Part shown: piece by piece, positions 9,198 through 19,742 of the stretch | Position numbering within the stretch: position 1 is the first letter of the stretch | Layout of the letters: the number at the start of each line of letters is the position of its first letter | NCBI GenBank assembly: GCA_900176545.1 | Contig: FWXP01000001.1 | Coordinates: 682,001 to 746,000, forward strand | Source: Oscillospiraceae bacterium | GTDB taxonomy: Bacteria; Bacillota; Clostridia; Saccharofermentanales; Saccharofermentanaceae | Direction: 5' to 3' | DNA length: 64,000 nt | Program-made: the position numbers and the translations under genes | The notes under the pieces: model-generated | What the model was told of the DNA's origin: nothing | The model's database searches: none | What the model saw: only the letters and a program-made list of their open reading frames with translations

Positions 9198-10172
9198 TCA
9201 GTTAAGAGCTGCTTCCAGAACTTCCAGGTTTTCGGTCATTATCGTAAGATAATCAGCACCTGCCTCGATATCCGCGGCAGTAACAGACTGCATGGAATCA
9301 AGTACCAATATCTCCTGATCCTTGGACTGCGTATTATCCTTGATGGCCTGAGCTATATCATCATTATTGCCTTCGATGACCATGATGGAATCAAGCTCGA
9401 GCTCATCGACCTTACCTGCCAGGAATACGATGGTATCAAAGCTGGCTTCACTTTCTGCGGAACATCCAAGGAAAGCTGCATAGTAATTAAGATCATAATC
9501 TTCAATGAGATATCTGAAAGGGAATCTGTCTCCGAAGAGAAGAGTATCTCTCTGAGCTGACGCTACGACTTCTTCGTATCTTGCATCAAGATCAGAAAGC
9601 TTGCTGTTGTAGCTGTCAAGATTAGCTTCATAAGAGGCCTTATTATCGGGATCGATCTTGCTGATGGAATCCTCGATCGCTTCGCAGAGTACAGATGCAT
9701 TACGAAGAGAGAGCCATACGTGCTCGTCGTACTCGGGACCTTCTTCCTCTTCGCCCTCATCTTCCTCTTCTTCGCCTTCCATGCCCTCTACGAGTTCTTC
9801 CTCGACAGCACTGCTTCCAAGGACATCCATGAGGTTGATGACCTCCATGTCCTTATTGGCAGCCTGAGATACCGCATCCTCTGCCCATTCGTCAGATTCG
9901 CCTCCGACATAGATAAAAAGATCACACTCGGATATGTTAGCCAGATCGGCAACTGAAGGCTGGTAGCTGTGAAGGTCCGTTCCGCTGTCCATCAGGAGCG
10001 TTACTTCGAACTGATCCGCCTTATCGCCGAGTATGTTCATTACCCAGTCATATTCGGGGAAGATGGTAGTTACTATCTTTTTCTTACCGTCAGCTGCATC
10101 GGTCTTGCCGCATGCGCATAAGGAACCGACGAGCATCGTTGTTGCAACAAGTGTTGAGATTATCTTTTTCAT
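9198..10172 (-). CDS. znuA: Zinc/manganese-type ABC substrate-binding lipoprotein
   Basis: 324 residues of the ZnuA/AdcA cluster A-I family. The lipoprotein signal ends LCAC with Cys21. Metal-site positions include H68 in DLHSYQPS and H151 in DEHVWLS. Between them the His-rich metal-collecting loop usual in ZnuA is replaced by a strongly acidic stretch (residues ~124-150) made mainly of Glu, Asp and Gly. The later His and Asp ligands are not obvious; FPFRYLIEDYDL and CSAESEAS lie in that region. A GGAG site stands eight bases before the ATG. No ABC ATPase or permease gene is adjacent, so it must work with a transporter encoded elsewhere. A 15-bp Zur-like dyad lies 70 bp upstream. Confidence 0.85.
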   Translation of the reverse strand: MKKIISTLVATTMLVGSLCACGKTDAADGKKKIVTTIFPEYDWVMNILGDKADQFEVTLLMDSGTDLHSYQPSVADLANISECDLFIYVGGESDEWAEDAVSQAANKDMEVINLMDVLGSSAVEEELVEGMEGEEEEDEGEEEEGPEYDEHVWLSLRNASVLCEAIEDSISKIDPDNKASYEANLDSYNSKLSDLDARYEEVVASAQRDTLLFGDRFPFRYLIEDYDLNYYAAFLGCSAESEASFDTIVFLAGKVDELELDSIMVIEGNNDDIAQAIKDNTQSKDQEILVLDSMQSVTAADIEAGADYLTIMTENLEVLEAALN

Positions 10173-10241
10173 ATTATTCTCCGATTCAAAACATTAAGCC
10201 TTACCTCGACAGCCGCGTATCACGCAAAGCAGCCGATATTT

Positions 10242-10256
10242 TGAGAACGTTTCTCA
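10242..10256. promoter_or_regulatory. Fur-family (Zur-like) operator candidate
   Basis: TGAGAAC-G-TTTCTCA is a 7-1-7 dyad with one mismatched pair, the geometry of Fur/Zur/PerR boxes (for example TGATAATnATTATCA). It lies between the znuA-like gene and the divergent MATE gene, 70 bp from the first and 76 bp from the second. Zinc control of znuA through Zur is the likely role (inference). Confidence 0.6.
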
Positions 10257-10331
10257 TTTTAAGAATATTAGTGCACAATGTCAACATCATCAGCTGAACC
10301 AAATACCGTTTCTTGATGTAAACTTGTTCTC

Positions 10332-11717
10332 ATGAGTAACAGTAAGGCATCAGGAAAGAACGGAGATTTCGGTAAGGGTTCGGTAGCGCTTCTTATAACC
10401 AAGCAGGCACTCCCTCTAACGGCGTCCCAGCTGGCACAGCTTGTATACAGCATCACGGACAGGATCTATATAGGTCATATCCCGGGTGAAGGTTCGCTCC
10501 CTCTTACTGGGCTCGGACTTACCTTTCCCGTTGTGTCCATAATATCCGCATTCACCCTTTTATTCGGTCAGGGCGGCGCGCCGCTGTTCTCCATTTCGAG
10601 AGGTGAAGGCAACGATAAGAAAGCCTCCGATATCCTCTACAACTCCTTTCTCATGCTGGTATTCGCGGCACTGATACTCACGGTATCCGGATATATCTTC
10701 ATGAAGCCCCTTCTTTATGCTCTGGGAGCTTCTGACGAATCCTATCCTTATGCCGCTTCCTATCTTCATATATATCTTCTTGGAACATTATTTACCATGC
10801 TGGCCACAGGCCTTAACTTCTACATAACCGCCCAGGGATTTCCTAAGACGGCTATGGTAACGGTATTGTCGGGAGCTTTCCTTAATATGCTCCTTGACCC
10901 TCTGTTCATATTCGTATTCGGCATGGGAATAAGAGGCGCCGCTACCGCCACCATAATATCGCAGCTCGCATCATGTATATGGGTCCTTATCTTCCTTACG
11001 GGAAAGAAAGCCTTGATATCTCTTCGCGACAAGGATCACGCATTCAGCCCCTCAGTCTGCAGAAAGATCGTCACCATAGGCTTCACGGGATTTGTTATGG
11101 AGATCACCAATGCCGCTACGCAGATAGTATGCAACAGGACTCTTAGAAGGTACGGCAAGGATCAGAGCGATACCTACATCATGATCATGGCCATAATAAG
11201 CTCGGTAAGATCCGTCATGAGCGTAGCCGTAAACGGCATCACTTCAGGTGCTCAGCCCGTCATCGGCTTCAACTACGGCGCCAGGAAATACGACAGGGTC
11301 AAGAAAGGCATCAGGACCATGGCCGTATTCGGCTTTATCTACACAGCCTTTGCCTGGCTCATAATATTCCTCTTCCCGGGATTCTTCATAAGTCTTTTCA
11401 GCAAGGACGCAGATGCCAATGCGCTGGCTGTCCCCTACCTTCATATCTTCTTTATGGCTTATGTCTTTATGTCACTGCAGTTTGCCGGACAGTCTACCTT
11501 CATGTCCCTGGGCAAGGCTCCTCAGGCTATCTTCTTCTCGCTCCTTCGTAAAGCTCTGCTGGTCATCCCCCTGACCCTGATACTTCCTTTGTATCTGTCA
11601 GACCCCATAAGCGGCGTCTTCTGGGCTGAGCCCATATCCAACATCATAGGCGGCTCCGCAAGCTTCTTTACGATGTACTTTACCGTCTACAGAAAGCTCG
11701 GGAAAAAGTCAGAATAA
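10332..11717 (+). CDS. MATE family efflux transporter
   Basis: 461 residues with about twelve membrane helices in two homologous halves, as in Na+- or H+-coupled multidrug and toxin exporters. Typical stretches are [16 protein letters not shown] near the start, the GLGLTFPV segment, and [13 protein letters not shown] in the second half. No ribosome binding site precedes the ATG. A weak TAAACT box lies seven bases upstream, so the transcript may be leaderless like others in this window. Its 3' end overlaps the convergent ung gene by 9 bp. Substrate unknown. The shared upstream region with the Zur-like box raises the possibility of metal-linked control. Confidence 0.9.
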   Translation: MSNSKASGKNGDFGKGSVALLITKQALPLTASQLAQLVYSITDRIYIGHIPGEGSLPLTGLGLTFPVVSIISAFTLLFGQGGAPLFSISRGEGNDKKASDILYNSFLMLVFAALILTVSGYIFMKPLLYALGASDESYPYAASYLHIYLLGTLFTMLATGLNFYITAQGFPKTAMVTVLSGAFLNMLLDPLFIFVFGMGIRGAATATIISQLASCIWVLIFLTGKKALISLRDKDHAFSPSVCRKIVTIGFTGFVMEITNAATQIVCNRTLRRYGKDQSDTYIMIMAIISSVRSVMSVAVNGITSGAQPVIGFNYGARKYDRVKKGIRTMAVFGFIYTAFAWLIIFLFPGFFISLFSKDADANALAVPYLHIFFMAYVFMSLQFAGQSTFMSLGKAPQAIFFSLLRKALLVIPLTLILPLYLSDPISGVFWAEPISNIIGGSASFFTMYFTVYRKLGKKSE

Positions 11718-12383
11718 GCTTCTCTGGATATTCTCTATCTGCCAGTCTATGGGAGTCTCACCGTTAGCTTCAAGGAATTCATTACACTTAGCGAAATGCC
11801 CGCATCCCCAGAAACCTCTGTAAACAGACAAAGGAGAAGGATGCACTGTCTCCAGCACGAGATGATTGGGATTTGTAAGGAGCTTCTTCTTGCTCTGCGC
11901 AGGCTTGCCCCACAACATGAATACTACGGGAGTATCAAGCTTATTTACTTCGCTTATAACGCTGTCGGTAAACTCTTCCCATCCCTTGCCCTTATGTGAA
12001 TTCGCTTCGTGCGCACGAACGGTAAGTACCGTATTAAGAAGGAGTACTCCCTGCTTAGCCCACTTCTCCAGAAAGCCGTTATCCGGGATATATGTCCCAA
12101 GTTCATCGTGAAGTTCCTTGTAGATATTCTGAAGGGACGGAGGTATCTTGACGCCCGGATTAACGGAGAATGCCAGGCCGTGTGCCTGCCCTACATCGTG
12201 ATACGGATCCTGCCCCAATATAACGCACTTCACCGAATCAATAGGAGTAAGTTCAAGAGAACGGAATATCTTCTCCTTAGGAGGAAACACCTCACCCTTC
12301 TCATACTCTTCTTCTACGAAGCGCATAAGATCGTTATAGTAAGGCTTAGCGCTTTCCTGCTTTAAGAACTCTTCTGTATTCAT
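11709..12383 (-). CDS. ung: Uracil-DNA glycosylase
   Basis: 224 residues of family 1 UDG, which removes uracil from DNA as the first step of base excision repair. The catalytic motif GQDPYHD is intact, followed by [16 protein letters not shown], the LLNTVLTV segment and the [11 protein letters not shown] leucine-loop motif. An in-frame TTG lies three codons upstream at 12392, but the ATG at 12383 gives the usual N-terminus (MNTEEFLKQ). It starts 5 bp after the stop of the large helicase gene and has no clear ribosome site, so it is probably translated by coupling. It overlaps the end of the convergent MATE gene. Confidence 0.96.
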   Translation of the reverse strand: MNTEEFLKQESAKPYYNDLMRFVEEEYEKGEVFPPKEKIFRSLELTPIDSVKCVILGQDPYHDVGQAHGLAFSVNPGVKIPPSLQNIYKELHDELGTYIPDNGFLEKWAKQGVLLLNTVLTVRAHEANSHKGKGWEEFTDSVISEVNKLDTPVVFMLWGKPAQSKKKLLTNPNHLVLETVHPSPLSVYRGFWGCGHFAKCNEFLEANGETPIDWQIENIQRSLF

Positions 12384-12388
12384 GACTA

Positions 12389-15300
12389 TCAAGAGACGAC
12401 TATATTGCCGCCCGGACCTTCCTTAAGTATATCTTTGCTCATACATTCGGTAAGAGCAGCTTCAAACAACGCGATAAGATCAGCGTTGGTCCTTGAATAA
12501 CCCATGAGCTTTGCACAATCCTTGGCAATGCTCTCCTTAGGAACACCTACTCCTGCACGCACAACATATACTACTGCATTCATGGCTTCCTCAAAGGGGA
12601 TATCGGAAGCGGCTCTTCTTGTAGCGGCATCACCTGCGACCCTGATCTTGGAATAAGTTGACGGATCCTGATCCTGATTCCACCAGAAAGTAGTATCGCC
12701 GTATGTCGTACTTATGATCTTTGCATAACGGCAATGGTACCCCGTTCTCTCCTTCACCTTAGCTGTAAGCTTCATGTTGCCGCAGGAAGTGGCAAGTCTT
12801 CTTGCAAGAAGATCGTTGCTGATAGGAGCTTCCTGTTCAACGATACGCCATATCTTCTCCTGCACCTTAGATGCCATTTTAGGATCCGAGAGGTCACCAA
12901 CAGACATATCCTCAACGGGTATGGTCGCGACTTTGTAAAGGATAAGCTCATCGTCAGTGCTCGAGGTGTCATCCACAGCTTCCGTTACAGGTATCTCAGG
13001 CTCAGATTCCGATACAGCAGCATCATCTGCTGCAGGTTCTTCTGTCTCCTCTTGAGGTGCAGGTTCAGCTTTAGGCGTATTGATAAATGTGATCACCTTC
13101 TCGAGCGTCTTCTCGGGATCTTCGAGCCAGTCTAATGACCAGACTCTTATCACCTTCCATCCGAGACCTTCAAGCACGCTGATCTGAGCGACCTCACGGT
13201 CTCTTGTAGTCTCGGCAGCATGATAAGCATCACCGTCAATAAGGATACCTGCGCAGTATTCGCCTTCGTTATCCTTATCGACAACACCTATATCGACCTT
13301 AAAACCTGACTTGCCTATATCTCTCCTGCAGGTATAGCCGTTCTTCCTAAGACCATCTTCCAGGCTGTCTGCTACGCCGTCATATACCTTCCTGAGATTA
13401 CCGGCTACATTATTTCCGCCGGACTCATAAGTATCTTCCAATCCCTGTGCCCACACCTCAGATCCTGAAGCATACTCCAGGAACCTTCTCATGGCCTGTA
13501 CACCTCTTGAAGTGGAAGACGTTATCTTTATCTGTTCGGGAGCGAGCGTTGAGAATACCTTCATCTCACATCTTGCTCTGGTTACTGCTACATTGAGCCT
13601 TCTCCAGCCGCCTTCAAGATTAAGAGGACCGAAGTTCATGTAGACATTACCCGTCTCATCCTTACCGTAAGCAACGGAGAATAATATAACATCACGCTCA
13701 TCACCCTGAACGTTCTCCAGGTTCTTGATAAACAGCGGCTCTTCGGAACCGTAGACCCAGCTCTCAAGACCTTCAACCTTCTTGCACTCTTCCTGGAGCA
13801 TATCGTCTATCTTGTTCTGCTGATTGATATTGAATGTAACTACACCTATGGACTGTTTCTTCAATACGGGATCTTTGAACCTTCTTACGATCTCTTCGAT
13901 AACAGCCTCGGCTTCCTTCTGATTAGTCCTTGTATTACCCCTGTCGAAGATTCCGTCTACGGGCACTAGAGTAACCTTGCTCTGAAGGTCGTTAGCCGAC
14001 GGAAATGTATAGAGACGATTCTCGTAGAATGCCTTATTACTGAAGTCGATAAGGCTCTCATGTCTGGATCTGTAATGCCACCTTAAATACTTCGAAGGCA
14101 TGTTAACCGCAAGACAGTCATCGAGGATGCTCTCAAGGTCTTCATTCTCGATATTCTCTTCATCTATATATTCAGACATGAAGAATGACGTAGGAGGCAT
14201 CTGCTTGGGGTCACCTACGATGACCGCATCATCTCCCCTGGCCAGGACTCCTACTGCCTTACATGTCGGAAGCTGGGAAGCCTCATCGAAGATGATCATA
14301 TCGAACTTAAAATCATCAAGCTCAAGATACTGCGCGACCGATATGGGACTCATGAGCATACAGGGGCACACTCTTCTGAGGATGTTGGGTATCTGAGAGA
14401 ATAGCTTTCGAAGACTCGTACCTCTGGCATTACCGCTGATAGCTTTCTTGAGCTTAGAATATTCGCCGTTATCGGGACTGTTCAATGAGAAGTCCGGAAT
14501 AGAATTTGCAAGCTTCAGATATATCTCTTTCTTGGTAAGTTCTATAAATTCTTCGTTTAATTCCTTGAACAGCTTTATCCTTCCCTCGAAGATATTTCCG
14601 GAGAACTCGGAAAGCACACTGCTTTCATCTACTATCTTCATGATGAGCTGATGAGAATAGGCTTTCTCAAGAGCATCTGCCATATTCTCTTCCGTGACCA
14701 TCCCCTTGTCATATGCGTCAACAAGATTGACCGCACCAAGCCCCTTAAGAGTCGATGCTGCCTTGTTATACTGCATCCTGGGCTTGATAAGATCGCTGTT
14801 CTCTATCAAAGCATCGCAGTACGTTATCTCAAGGTCTATATTCCTCATCTCGGGAAGACCTGCCATAGCACTAAGGCCCTCTCTTACGGACAGCACTTTA
14901 GAATAAGCATCCCATAGCGTTCTTTCCTCAATGATCGGATGCTCGGATGCTCTTTCCTTATATTCGCGAAGCCTCTCAAGTTCATCCATAAGAGATGCTT
15001 TCTTATCCTTATTCTTGTCGTATACCGCCACCTTCTTATAGACGGAATTCATGGAAAGAGTCTTAAAAAGTGCCCACTTTGCTTCTGCTTCCTTGTATTC
15101 CTTTATGAGAAGACGCGGGTCTTCTTCCAGGAAGTCCTTGTCCCAGGAAAGAAGGATCTGATCTCTGACTTTTGCAGTCTCCTGACCTTCCTTATATGCT
15201 TCGCATTCCCTGATAATAGCAGGAATATCCTTATCTCCTGATACAGACTGAAGTTCCAAAAGAGCATTCTTATATTCCTGTGCCGATGCAGGGATAGAAT

Positions 15301-16840
15301 CTCTCATGCTCATGGAGTAGGAATCGTTCCTTACAAACGAAAGCTTATCTGCTCCGCTTGCCTTATACTCCCTTGAAGCAAAGGCAAATTCCGTAAGTTC
15401 ATTCTTAATATTCCTTATGTCTGACAACTTGAGGACTTCGATGACTTTATTTCCGAACGGAGGTATCTCCGGTGCATCCTTCGTACTCTCATAGATACTG
15501 ATAAGTTCGAATAAAGAACAATCACATGTTTCTTTCCTCGGGTCATGAAGCTCTTTAACATACTTATCAAGGGCCTCTTTCTTCTCATTAAGCTCTTTTC
15601 TCTTATCTGTAAACTCCTTATCGGAGTATGTTTCCTTGATCTTTAAGACATTATCCAGCTGTGAGAGCACATCGCTCTTCTTTGCCCTATTTGAATGAAG
15701 TTCAAGACAGAACGGAGCAAGTCCGATCTTGGATAATCTGTTATATACGACTTCCAGCGCAGCCTTCTTCTCAGAAGCAAAGAGCACTGTCTTACCCGAA
15801 TAGAGGCAGTTGGCGATCATGGAAGTGATGGTCTGTGACTTACCGGTTCCCGGAGGACCGTGAAGGACAAAGCTCTCTCCTTCAAATGCGGCATTTATGG
15901 CTTTGAGCTGTGACGCATCCGCAGGGAGAGGCGTAAGTGCAAAGGTATCATCCGGATGTTCGGATTCAGTCTTACCTTCTCTTCCGCTCAGGTCGTAAGT
16001 ACCGTCTATCAAAGCTCTGACGATTTTATTCTTTTGAAGGTCATCTCTTCTCTTTCGAAGATCGTTCCACATAACGAACTGAGTAAATGAGAAGACACCT
16101 ATGTAGGATGACTCTAATACTTCCCATCCGGGCTTTACGGCGATAGCTTCCTTAATTATGGAAAATACCTTGTTGACATCGATACCCTTTGTATCTTCCG
16201 GAATCTCATCAAGTCCTTCGATCCTGATATCAAACTCGGCCTTGAGTTTCTCCGTGATGGAGATATTGAACATCGACTCGTCTTCTTCTCTTCGCTTTAT
16301 CTTATAGCCAAGCGCAAGGGACTTTCTTATTACTTCGATAGGAACCATTATAAGGGGCGCATAGTGAGCCTTTGACTTATCTTCCTCTTCGTACCACTTG
16401 AGAAGTCCCATAGCGATATAAAGTGTATTTGCTCCGTTCTCTTCCAGAGAGGATTTATAGCTCCTGTAGAGCGTCTTGATCCTGTCATCCAGGTCATTCT
16501 GCGTTATGGGGGATATGAGCTTATGCTCATTGAGCTTTTCCTTGATTAATTCTTCGAATGCACTTATGTCGTGCATATCTTCGATGCCGAATTCCTTACG
16601 GGGGATCGAAGGGACTTCCTTCTGCTCGGACTTATTCTCCTCATCTTCATTCACCTGCTCATCGTTCTTACCTGATACGACAGTGAATTCCTCTCCGCTC
16701 CACAGAGCATCTTCCAGATCGTGAAGCGATGGAACGAATACGGGAACGGTCTTCTTGGTAAGACGCATGTTGATAAGCTGATTTCTAAGGCCCAGATCCA
16801 GGAGCTTATGCTCCCACATAGTGATCTTGTCAGTACTCAT
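12389..16840 (-). CDS. Giant DUF4011-SF1 helicase-Vsr-like nuclease-DUF3320 protein
   Basis: 1483 residues. The N-terminal ~300 residues match the DUF4011 layout ([18 protein letters not shown]). The split SF1 helicase has Walker A GPPGTGKS at 328-335, DEASQLPT (Walker B), a long charged coiled insert between, and C-terminal helicase motifs including [13 protein letters not shown] and NVAVTRAR. Residues ~1153-1255 are a Vsr/MTES_1575-type nuclease ([28 protein letters not shown]). An acidic linker and a DUF3320-like end (~1320-1470) follow. The set recalls the predicted anti-phage protein Hhe (DUF4011-helicase-Vsr; from memory). The start has AAAGGAGG ten bases upstream. It overlaps the YgjP-type gene by 11 bp and is followed by ung. 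Confidence 0.88.
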   Translation of the reverse strand: MSTDKITMWEHKLLDLGLRNQLINMRLTKKTVPVFVPSLHDLEDALWSGEEFTVVSGKNDEQVNEDEENKSEQKEVPSIPRKEFGIEDMHDISAFEELIKEKLNEHKLISPITQNDLDDRIKTLYRSYKSSLEENGANTLYIAMGLLKWYEEEDKSKAHYAPLIMVPIEVIRKSLALGYKIKRREEDESMFNISITEKLKAEFDIRIEGLDEIPEDTKGIDVNKVFSIIKEAIAVKPGWEVLESSYIGVFSFTQFVMWNDLRKRRDDLQKNKIVRALIDGTYDLSGREGKTESEHPDDTFALTPLPADASQLKAINAAFEGESFVLHGPPGTGKSQTITSMIANCLYSGKTVLFASEKKAALEVVYNRLSKIGLAPFCLELHSNRAKKSDVLSQLDNVLKIKETYSDKEFTDKRKELNEKKEALDKYVKELHDPRKETCDCSLFELISIYESTKDAPEIPPFGNKVIEVLKLSDIRNIKNELTEFAFASREYKASGADKLSFVRNDSYSMSMRDSIPASAQEYKNALLELQSVSGDKDIPAIIRECEAYKEGQETAKVRDQILLSWDKDFLEEDPRLLIKEYKEAEAKWALFKTLSMNSVYKKVAVYDKNKDKKASLMDELERLREYKERASEHPIIEERTLWDAYSKVLSVREGLSAMAGLPEMRNIDLEITYCDALIENSDLIKPRMQYNKAASTLKGLGAVNLVDAYDKGMVTEENMADALEKAYSHQLIMKIVDESSVLSEFSGNIFEGRIKLFKELNEEFIELTKKEIYLKLANSIPDFSLNSPDNGEYSKLKKAISGNARGTSLRKLFSQIPNILRRVCPCMLMSPISVAQYLELDDFKFDMIIFDEASQLPTCKAVGVLARGDDAVIVGDPKQMPPTSFFMSEYIDEENIENEDLESILDDCLAVNMPSKYLRWHYRSRHESLIDFSNKAFYENRLYTFPSANDLQSKVTLVPVDGIFDRGNTRTNQKEAEAVIEEIVRRFKDPVLKKQSIGVVTFNINQQNKIDDMLQEECKKVEGLESWVYGSEEPLFIKNLENVQGDERDVILFSVAYGKDETGNVYMNFGPLNLEGGWRRLNVAVTRARCEMKVFSTLAPEQIKITSSTSRGVQAMRRFLEYASGSEVWAQGLEDTYESGGNNVAGNLRKVYDGVADSLEDGLRKNGYTCRRDIGKSGFKVDIGVVDKDNEGEYCAGILIDGDAYHAAETTRDREVAQISVLEGLGWKVIRVWSLDWLEDPEKTLEKVITFINTPKAEPAPQEETEEPAADDAAVSESEPEIPVTEAVDDTSSTDDELILYKVATIPVEDMSVGDLSDPKMASKVQEKIWRIVEQEAPISNDLLARRLATSCGNMKLTAKVKERTGYHCRYAKIISTTYGDTTFWWNQDQDPSTYSKIRVAGDAATRRAASDIPFEEAMNAVVYVVRAGVGVPKESIAKDCAKLMGYSRTNADLIALFEAALTECMSKDILKEGPGGNIVVS

Positions 16841-17537
16841 TAAGAAGTTTCCTCCTTTGCTTATAGTCGGGCATCACGCGCTCGACTTCCCTGTAGAATC
16901 TTTGGGAATGGTTAGCTTCCAGAAAGTGTGCGAATTCGTGAACGACAACATAGGCCGTGCACTCCTTCGGCACTTCAAAGAGATTGTAGTTAAAAGTAAG
17001 CGTACCTTCTCCCGGCCTGCAGCATCCCCACTTGGATGACATGGCACGGAACTTTATATCCTTCGGATAATCTACGCCTCTTGCTTCGAACTTGGGGTAG
17101 TAGTATTCACACATCTCAAGGATGTCAGCTCTTATTCTTTCCCTCTTCCATTTCTCATATGTCCTTTGACGTACCTTTATGTCATCTGGGTCCTTCACAT
17201 AGAGATATACATACGGATAGAGAAATTCCACTTTATTCTTACGGGAAGGTACGACAACTATCGTACATCTCTCCCCGAATACGTTTACCGGTTCTTCGTC
17301 GGAATATGTTACGGGTCTGGCGGCTCTTGTTATCCTTTCATTGACTTTATCCAGAGCCTTAAGGAGGAAGTCGCTCTTCTCCTTCAAGAAAGAGTCGATC
17401 TCAGAAAGAGTTACTCTCGTGGGGGCGGACACAGTGACAGTACCGTCGTGCCTGATGCGCAAGTTAAGGTTCCTGACTCTCTTACGTGTCAGCTCATACT
17501 CGATAATATCCCCGTTTATATCTATCGTTCTGCGCAT
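16830..17537 (-). CDS. YgjP-type (DUF45) zinc metallopeptidase
   Basis: 235 residues of the YgjP/DUF45 family, SprT-like predicted metalloproteases. The zinc site is HEFAHFLEANH (H200, E201, H204, H210). Upstream are the conserved MSSKWGCCRPGEGTLTFNYNL-like segment and SAPTRVTLSEIDSFL at the N-terminus. Such genes are often found beside restriction or other defence genes. Here it overlaps the giant helicase-nuclease by 11 bp, so the two are co-expressed. There is no ribosome site. An extended -10 box ends six bases before the ATG, which predicts a leaderless transcript starting at or next to the start codon. Confidence 0.9.
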   Translation of the reverse strand: MRRTIDINGDIIEYELTRKRVRNLNLRIRHDGTVTVSAPTRVTLSEIDSFLKEKSDFLLKALDKVNERITRAARPVTYSDEEPVNVFGERCTIVVVPSRKNKVEFLYPYVYLYVKDPDDIKVRQRTYEKWKRERIRADILEMCEYYYPKFEARGVDYPKDIKFRAMSSKWGCCRPGEGTLTFNYNLFEVPKECTAYVVVHEFAHFLEANHSQRFYREVERVMPDYKQRRKLLNEY

Positions 17538-17543
17538 ATAACG

Positions 17544-17552
17544 ATTATATCA
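17544..17552 (-). promoter_or_regulatory. Extended -10 promoter placing the start site at the YgjP-type start codon
   Basis: TGATATAAT (minus strand) ends six bases before the ATG at 17537. There is no good -35 box and no Shine-Dalgarno sequence. With the usual 6-8 bases from -10 to +1, transcription begins at the A of the ATG or one base before it. Confidence 0.65.
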
Positions 17553-17571
17553 TTTAATGTTTTCAAGGCAT

Positions 17572-17596
17572 AAAAAAACGGTGCCGAAGACACCGT
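17572..17596 (-). terminator. Terminator of the sigma/anti-sigma/FliB operon
   Basis: Minus-strand hairpin with AACGGTG and CACCGTT arms followed by seven T residues. It lies 113 bp after the FliB-like stop codon. The bases between show no gene. Confidence 0.85.
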
Positions 17597-17708
17597 TCAT
17601 GCTGTTATCATCAGTACGGGATATGCCCGCATCTGCTTTCGCTAACAAAATTACCAAATCGATAGATTAAAGTCAATATAAGGCAGTCTTGGCAGATTCA
17701 ACAACTGT

Positions 17709-18482
17709 TTACAGCAGATCACAGTTGATATCTGAATATTCTATCTCAGCGGAATACATACGTGCCACGTCCTCAAGACTCATGTTGTTAGCTATTGTAA
17801 GCTCCGCTATTATCCTTGCACTTGTTGCCGCCAGGTAGAAGTCATTATCGTGCCTGTAAAGGAAATACCCTATAAGGTTCTTGAACTTCATTGGCTCAGA
17901 ATCAATATAAGAATCTCTTTCTTCTGCAGATACAGTTTTTTGCAGGAGCATTTGAAGCATTTCTTTCCACATAGGCTCCAATATTTCGAATGTAAGAAGA
18001 AGCTCTGCATGTTCCTTGGAAGAGCACTCATCTGGAGAGAGGCCGTTAAGAAGATCCGTTAAGACCTCTGACTCAAATACCCTGTCGATCAAGGGCATCT
18101 GCTTAGGAGGGATCAGACAGAACTGTTCCTCCCTGTTAAGGATAAGATCGCAGGCTGCCTCACAGGAGATTCCGACTCCTATATACTCGTCGTCATCTAC
18201 TTCGCTTATGAACCTGGGATGATCCGTACATACATCGCAGAGCATATCTTCTCCGTACTTTAGGATCATCTTGCAAAGTCCCTGCTCGTTAAGGAAAGGG
18301 CAGTTGCCGTCTTCCTTTAAGACTATGCAGCCGTCCGAGATATGCTCCATTATGTCAGGATGCTCACTAAAGCGCTCAAGGGAGACAGAATCAACGTCTA
18401 TCTCCCACTGTGCACAACATGTATTCCTGCACTTATCGGCAGTACATCTGAATTCGTCGTAATAATCAGGTCTGTATATCAT
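17709..18482 (-). CDS. FliB-like lysine N-methylase / CxxCxxCC protein
   Basis: 257 residues. The N-terminal half is Cys-rich: CTADKCRNTCC, then CPFLNEQGLCKMI, CDVCTDHPRF and GISCEAAC. This is the pattern of the FliB (flagellin lysine N-methylase) and YkgJ-type CxxCxxCC families, where the cysteines probably hold an iron-sulfur cluster. The C-terminal half is helical with no further signature. It overlaps the anti-sigma gene by 4 bp, so it is the third gene of an ECF sigma operon. No flagellin or other flagellar gene is in the window, so a different methylation target is likely (inference). Confidence 0.82.
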   Translation of the reverse strand: MIYRPDYYDEFRCTADKCRNTCCAQWEIDVDSVSLERFSEHPDIMEHISDGCIVLKEDGNCPFLNEQGLCKMILKYGEDMLCDVCTDHPRFISEVDDDEYIGVGISCEAACDLILNREEQFCLIPPKQMPLIDRVFESEVLTDLLNGLSPDECSSKEHAELLLTFEILEPMWKEMLQMLLQKTVSAEERDSYIDSEPMKFKNLIGYFLYRHDNDFYLAATSARIIAELTIANNMSLEDVARMYSAEIEYSDINCDLL

Positions 18483-19159
18483 CGTTCCGCTACAAATGCA
18501 ATGCCGTATACTCCCTCGTCAGGGAAATATACCATTACCATATCCTCGTTAGTTGTATCCTCGTATACCTCAAGACCGTCATACTCATGATTATCGCATT
18601 CAGATGTGATACCGATCTGCTCTCCTCTTCGGCCTTCTGCTTCGTCAGCATCAAGCTCATCGACGAATACGAATCTCATATCATTGACAGTAAAGTATAC
18701 AGGTTCGTCGAAGATATCCAGGGAAGCATCGTAGATCAGATCATCGCCGTCGATGCCTTCTACGGGATCATCGGCATAATATGAGTCCGAACCGTTATCT
18801 GCGACTGTAGTACTCCACGAATCCGTACCGCCTCCAAGGTTATCCACGCCTACAGCTTCCGCTCTTTCTTCCCCGGCATTTGCGGCGGACTCCTCACGTC
18901 TTACGCGAGAGCCGGAATTCATGCTCTTGGTGTTGTCAGATGAAGCGGCATGAGCCGAGAATAGGATGATACCACCAATCACTAATACTGCTGCGGCAGC
19001 AGCCCAGGATGCTACAAGGGGCATGATCTTCGCTTTGTTACGTGCTTTCTTCTTAGGCTCGATCGAAGAAACGACCGCCTTATCACCAAGCTTCTTCGCC
19101 TCTTCTATAAGATCTTCGTCAAGAAAGTTCATCGCGTAGAACAGATCTTCGTTCTTCAT
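18479..19159 (-). CDS. Membrane-bound anti-sigma factor candidate
   Basis: 226 residues. The cytoplasmic N-terminus (~1-45) begins KNEDLFYAMNFLDEDLIEEA, a form seen in small clostridial anti-sigma proteins. One membrane helix lies at ~47-68. The outer part is a Ser/Gly/Glu-rich linker and a beta-rich, acidic C-terminal domain with no known family. It sits between an ECF sigma gene and a FliB-like gene with 4-bp overlaps on both sides. That position and the single helix are the main basis for the call. The zinc-binding HxxxCxxC motif of ZAS anti-sigma factors is absent. Confidence 0.75.
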   Translation of the reverse strand: MKNEDLFYAMNFLDEDLIEEAKKLGDKAVVSSIEPKKKARNKAKIMPLVASWAAAAAVLVIGGIILFSAHAASSDNTKSMNSGSRVRREESAANAGEERAEAVGVDNLGGGTDSWSTTVADNGSDSYYADDPVEGIDGDDLIYDASLDIFDEPVYFTVNDMRFVFVDELDADEAEGRRGEQIGITSECDNHEYDGLEVYEDTTNEDMVMVYFPDEGVYGIAFVAER

Positions 19160-19722
19160 ACTTCATACCCCTCCTTTCTCAAATATTCAGACAGGCCGTT
19201 CCTTGTACGGAACAGCATGCTCTTGACCTTTGATTCAGAGAATCCGGTCATTTTGCAGATATCCTTAAGAGAGTCACAGTTGAAGTAGCGTCTTACAAAG
19301 ACTGTGCGCATCTCTTCCGATACCGTACGAAGGAAGCTGCTGATAGCTTTACCGAGCTCCTGATATTCACTCTCGTTCTCCATGCTCCTGCCGGGCTCAA
19401 ATCCGCTCTCGGCAAGTTCCTGAAGAGACATCTCGCATTCGCCACCGCCTCGCTTATCAGCGTTCTTCTTGCGGTAGAGGTCGATAGCCAGCCTTCTTGC
19501 TATCTTTGCAAGAAATGCCGACAATATATCGGGCTTATGAGGCGGAATGGAATTCCACGCATGAAGATACGTGTCGTTCGCTGTCTCATAGCTGTCTTCT
19601 TCCGAATACAGGATGTTATAAGCTATCTTAAAGATATATCGTTCGTATTTGATCTGAGTCTGTGCTATGGCATCTTCATTGCGATCCCAGTACAGCTTTA
19701 TGATCTCGGTATCTTCCACCAT
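19156..19722 (-). CDS. ECF-type RNA polymerase sigma factor
   Basis: 188 residues. Region 2 runs from ~15 to 85 (RYIFKIAYNIL, SYETANDTYLHAWNSI, LAKIARRLAIDLYRKK), with a short linker. Region 4 spans ~125-180 (LRTVSEEMRTVFVRRYF, then the helix-turn-helix DICKMTGFSESKVKSML). The start is ATG at 19722 with AAGGAG close upstream; a GTG at 19719 is an alternative with better spacing. An ECF-type promoter lies just upstream (19743-19769), consistent with self-activation. The next two genes overlap by 4 bp each and complete the operon. Confidence 0.93.
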   Translation of the reverse strand: MVEDTEIIKLYWDRNEDAIAQTQIKYERYIFKIAYNILYSEEDSYETANDTYLHAWNSIPPHKPDILSAFLAKIARRLAIDLYRKKNADKRGGGECEMSLQELAESGFEPGRSMENESEYQELGKAISSFLRTVSEEMRTVFVRRYFNCDSLKDICKMTGFSESKVKSMLFRTRNGLSEYLRKEGYEV

Positions 19723-19742
19723 CTGCTCCTTTCAACACTATA

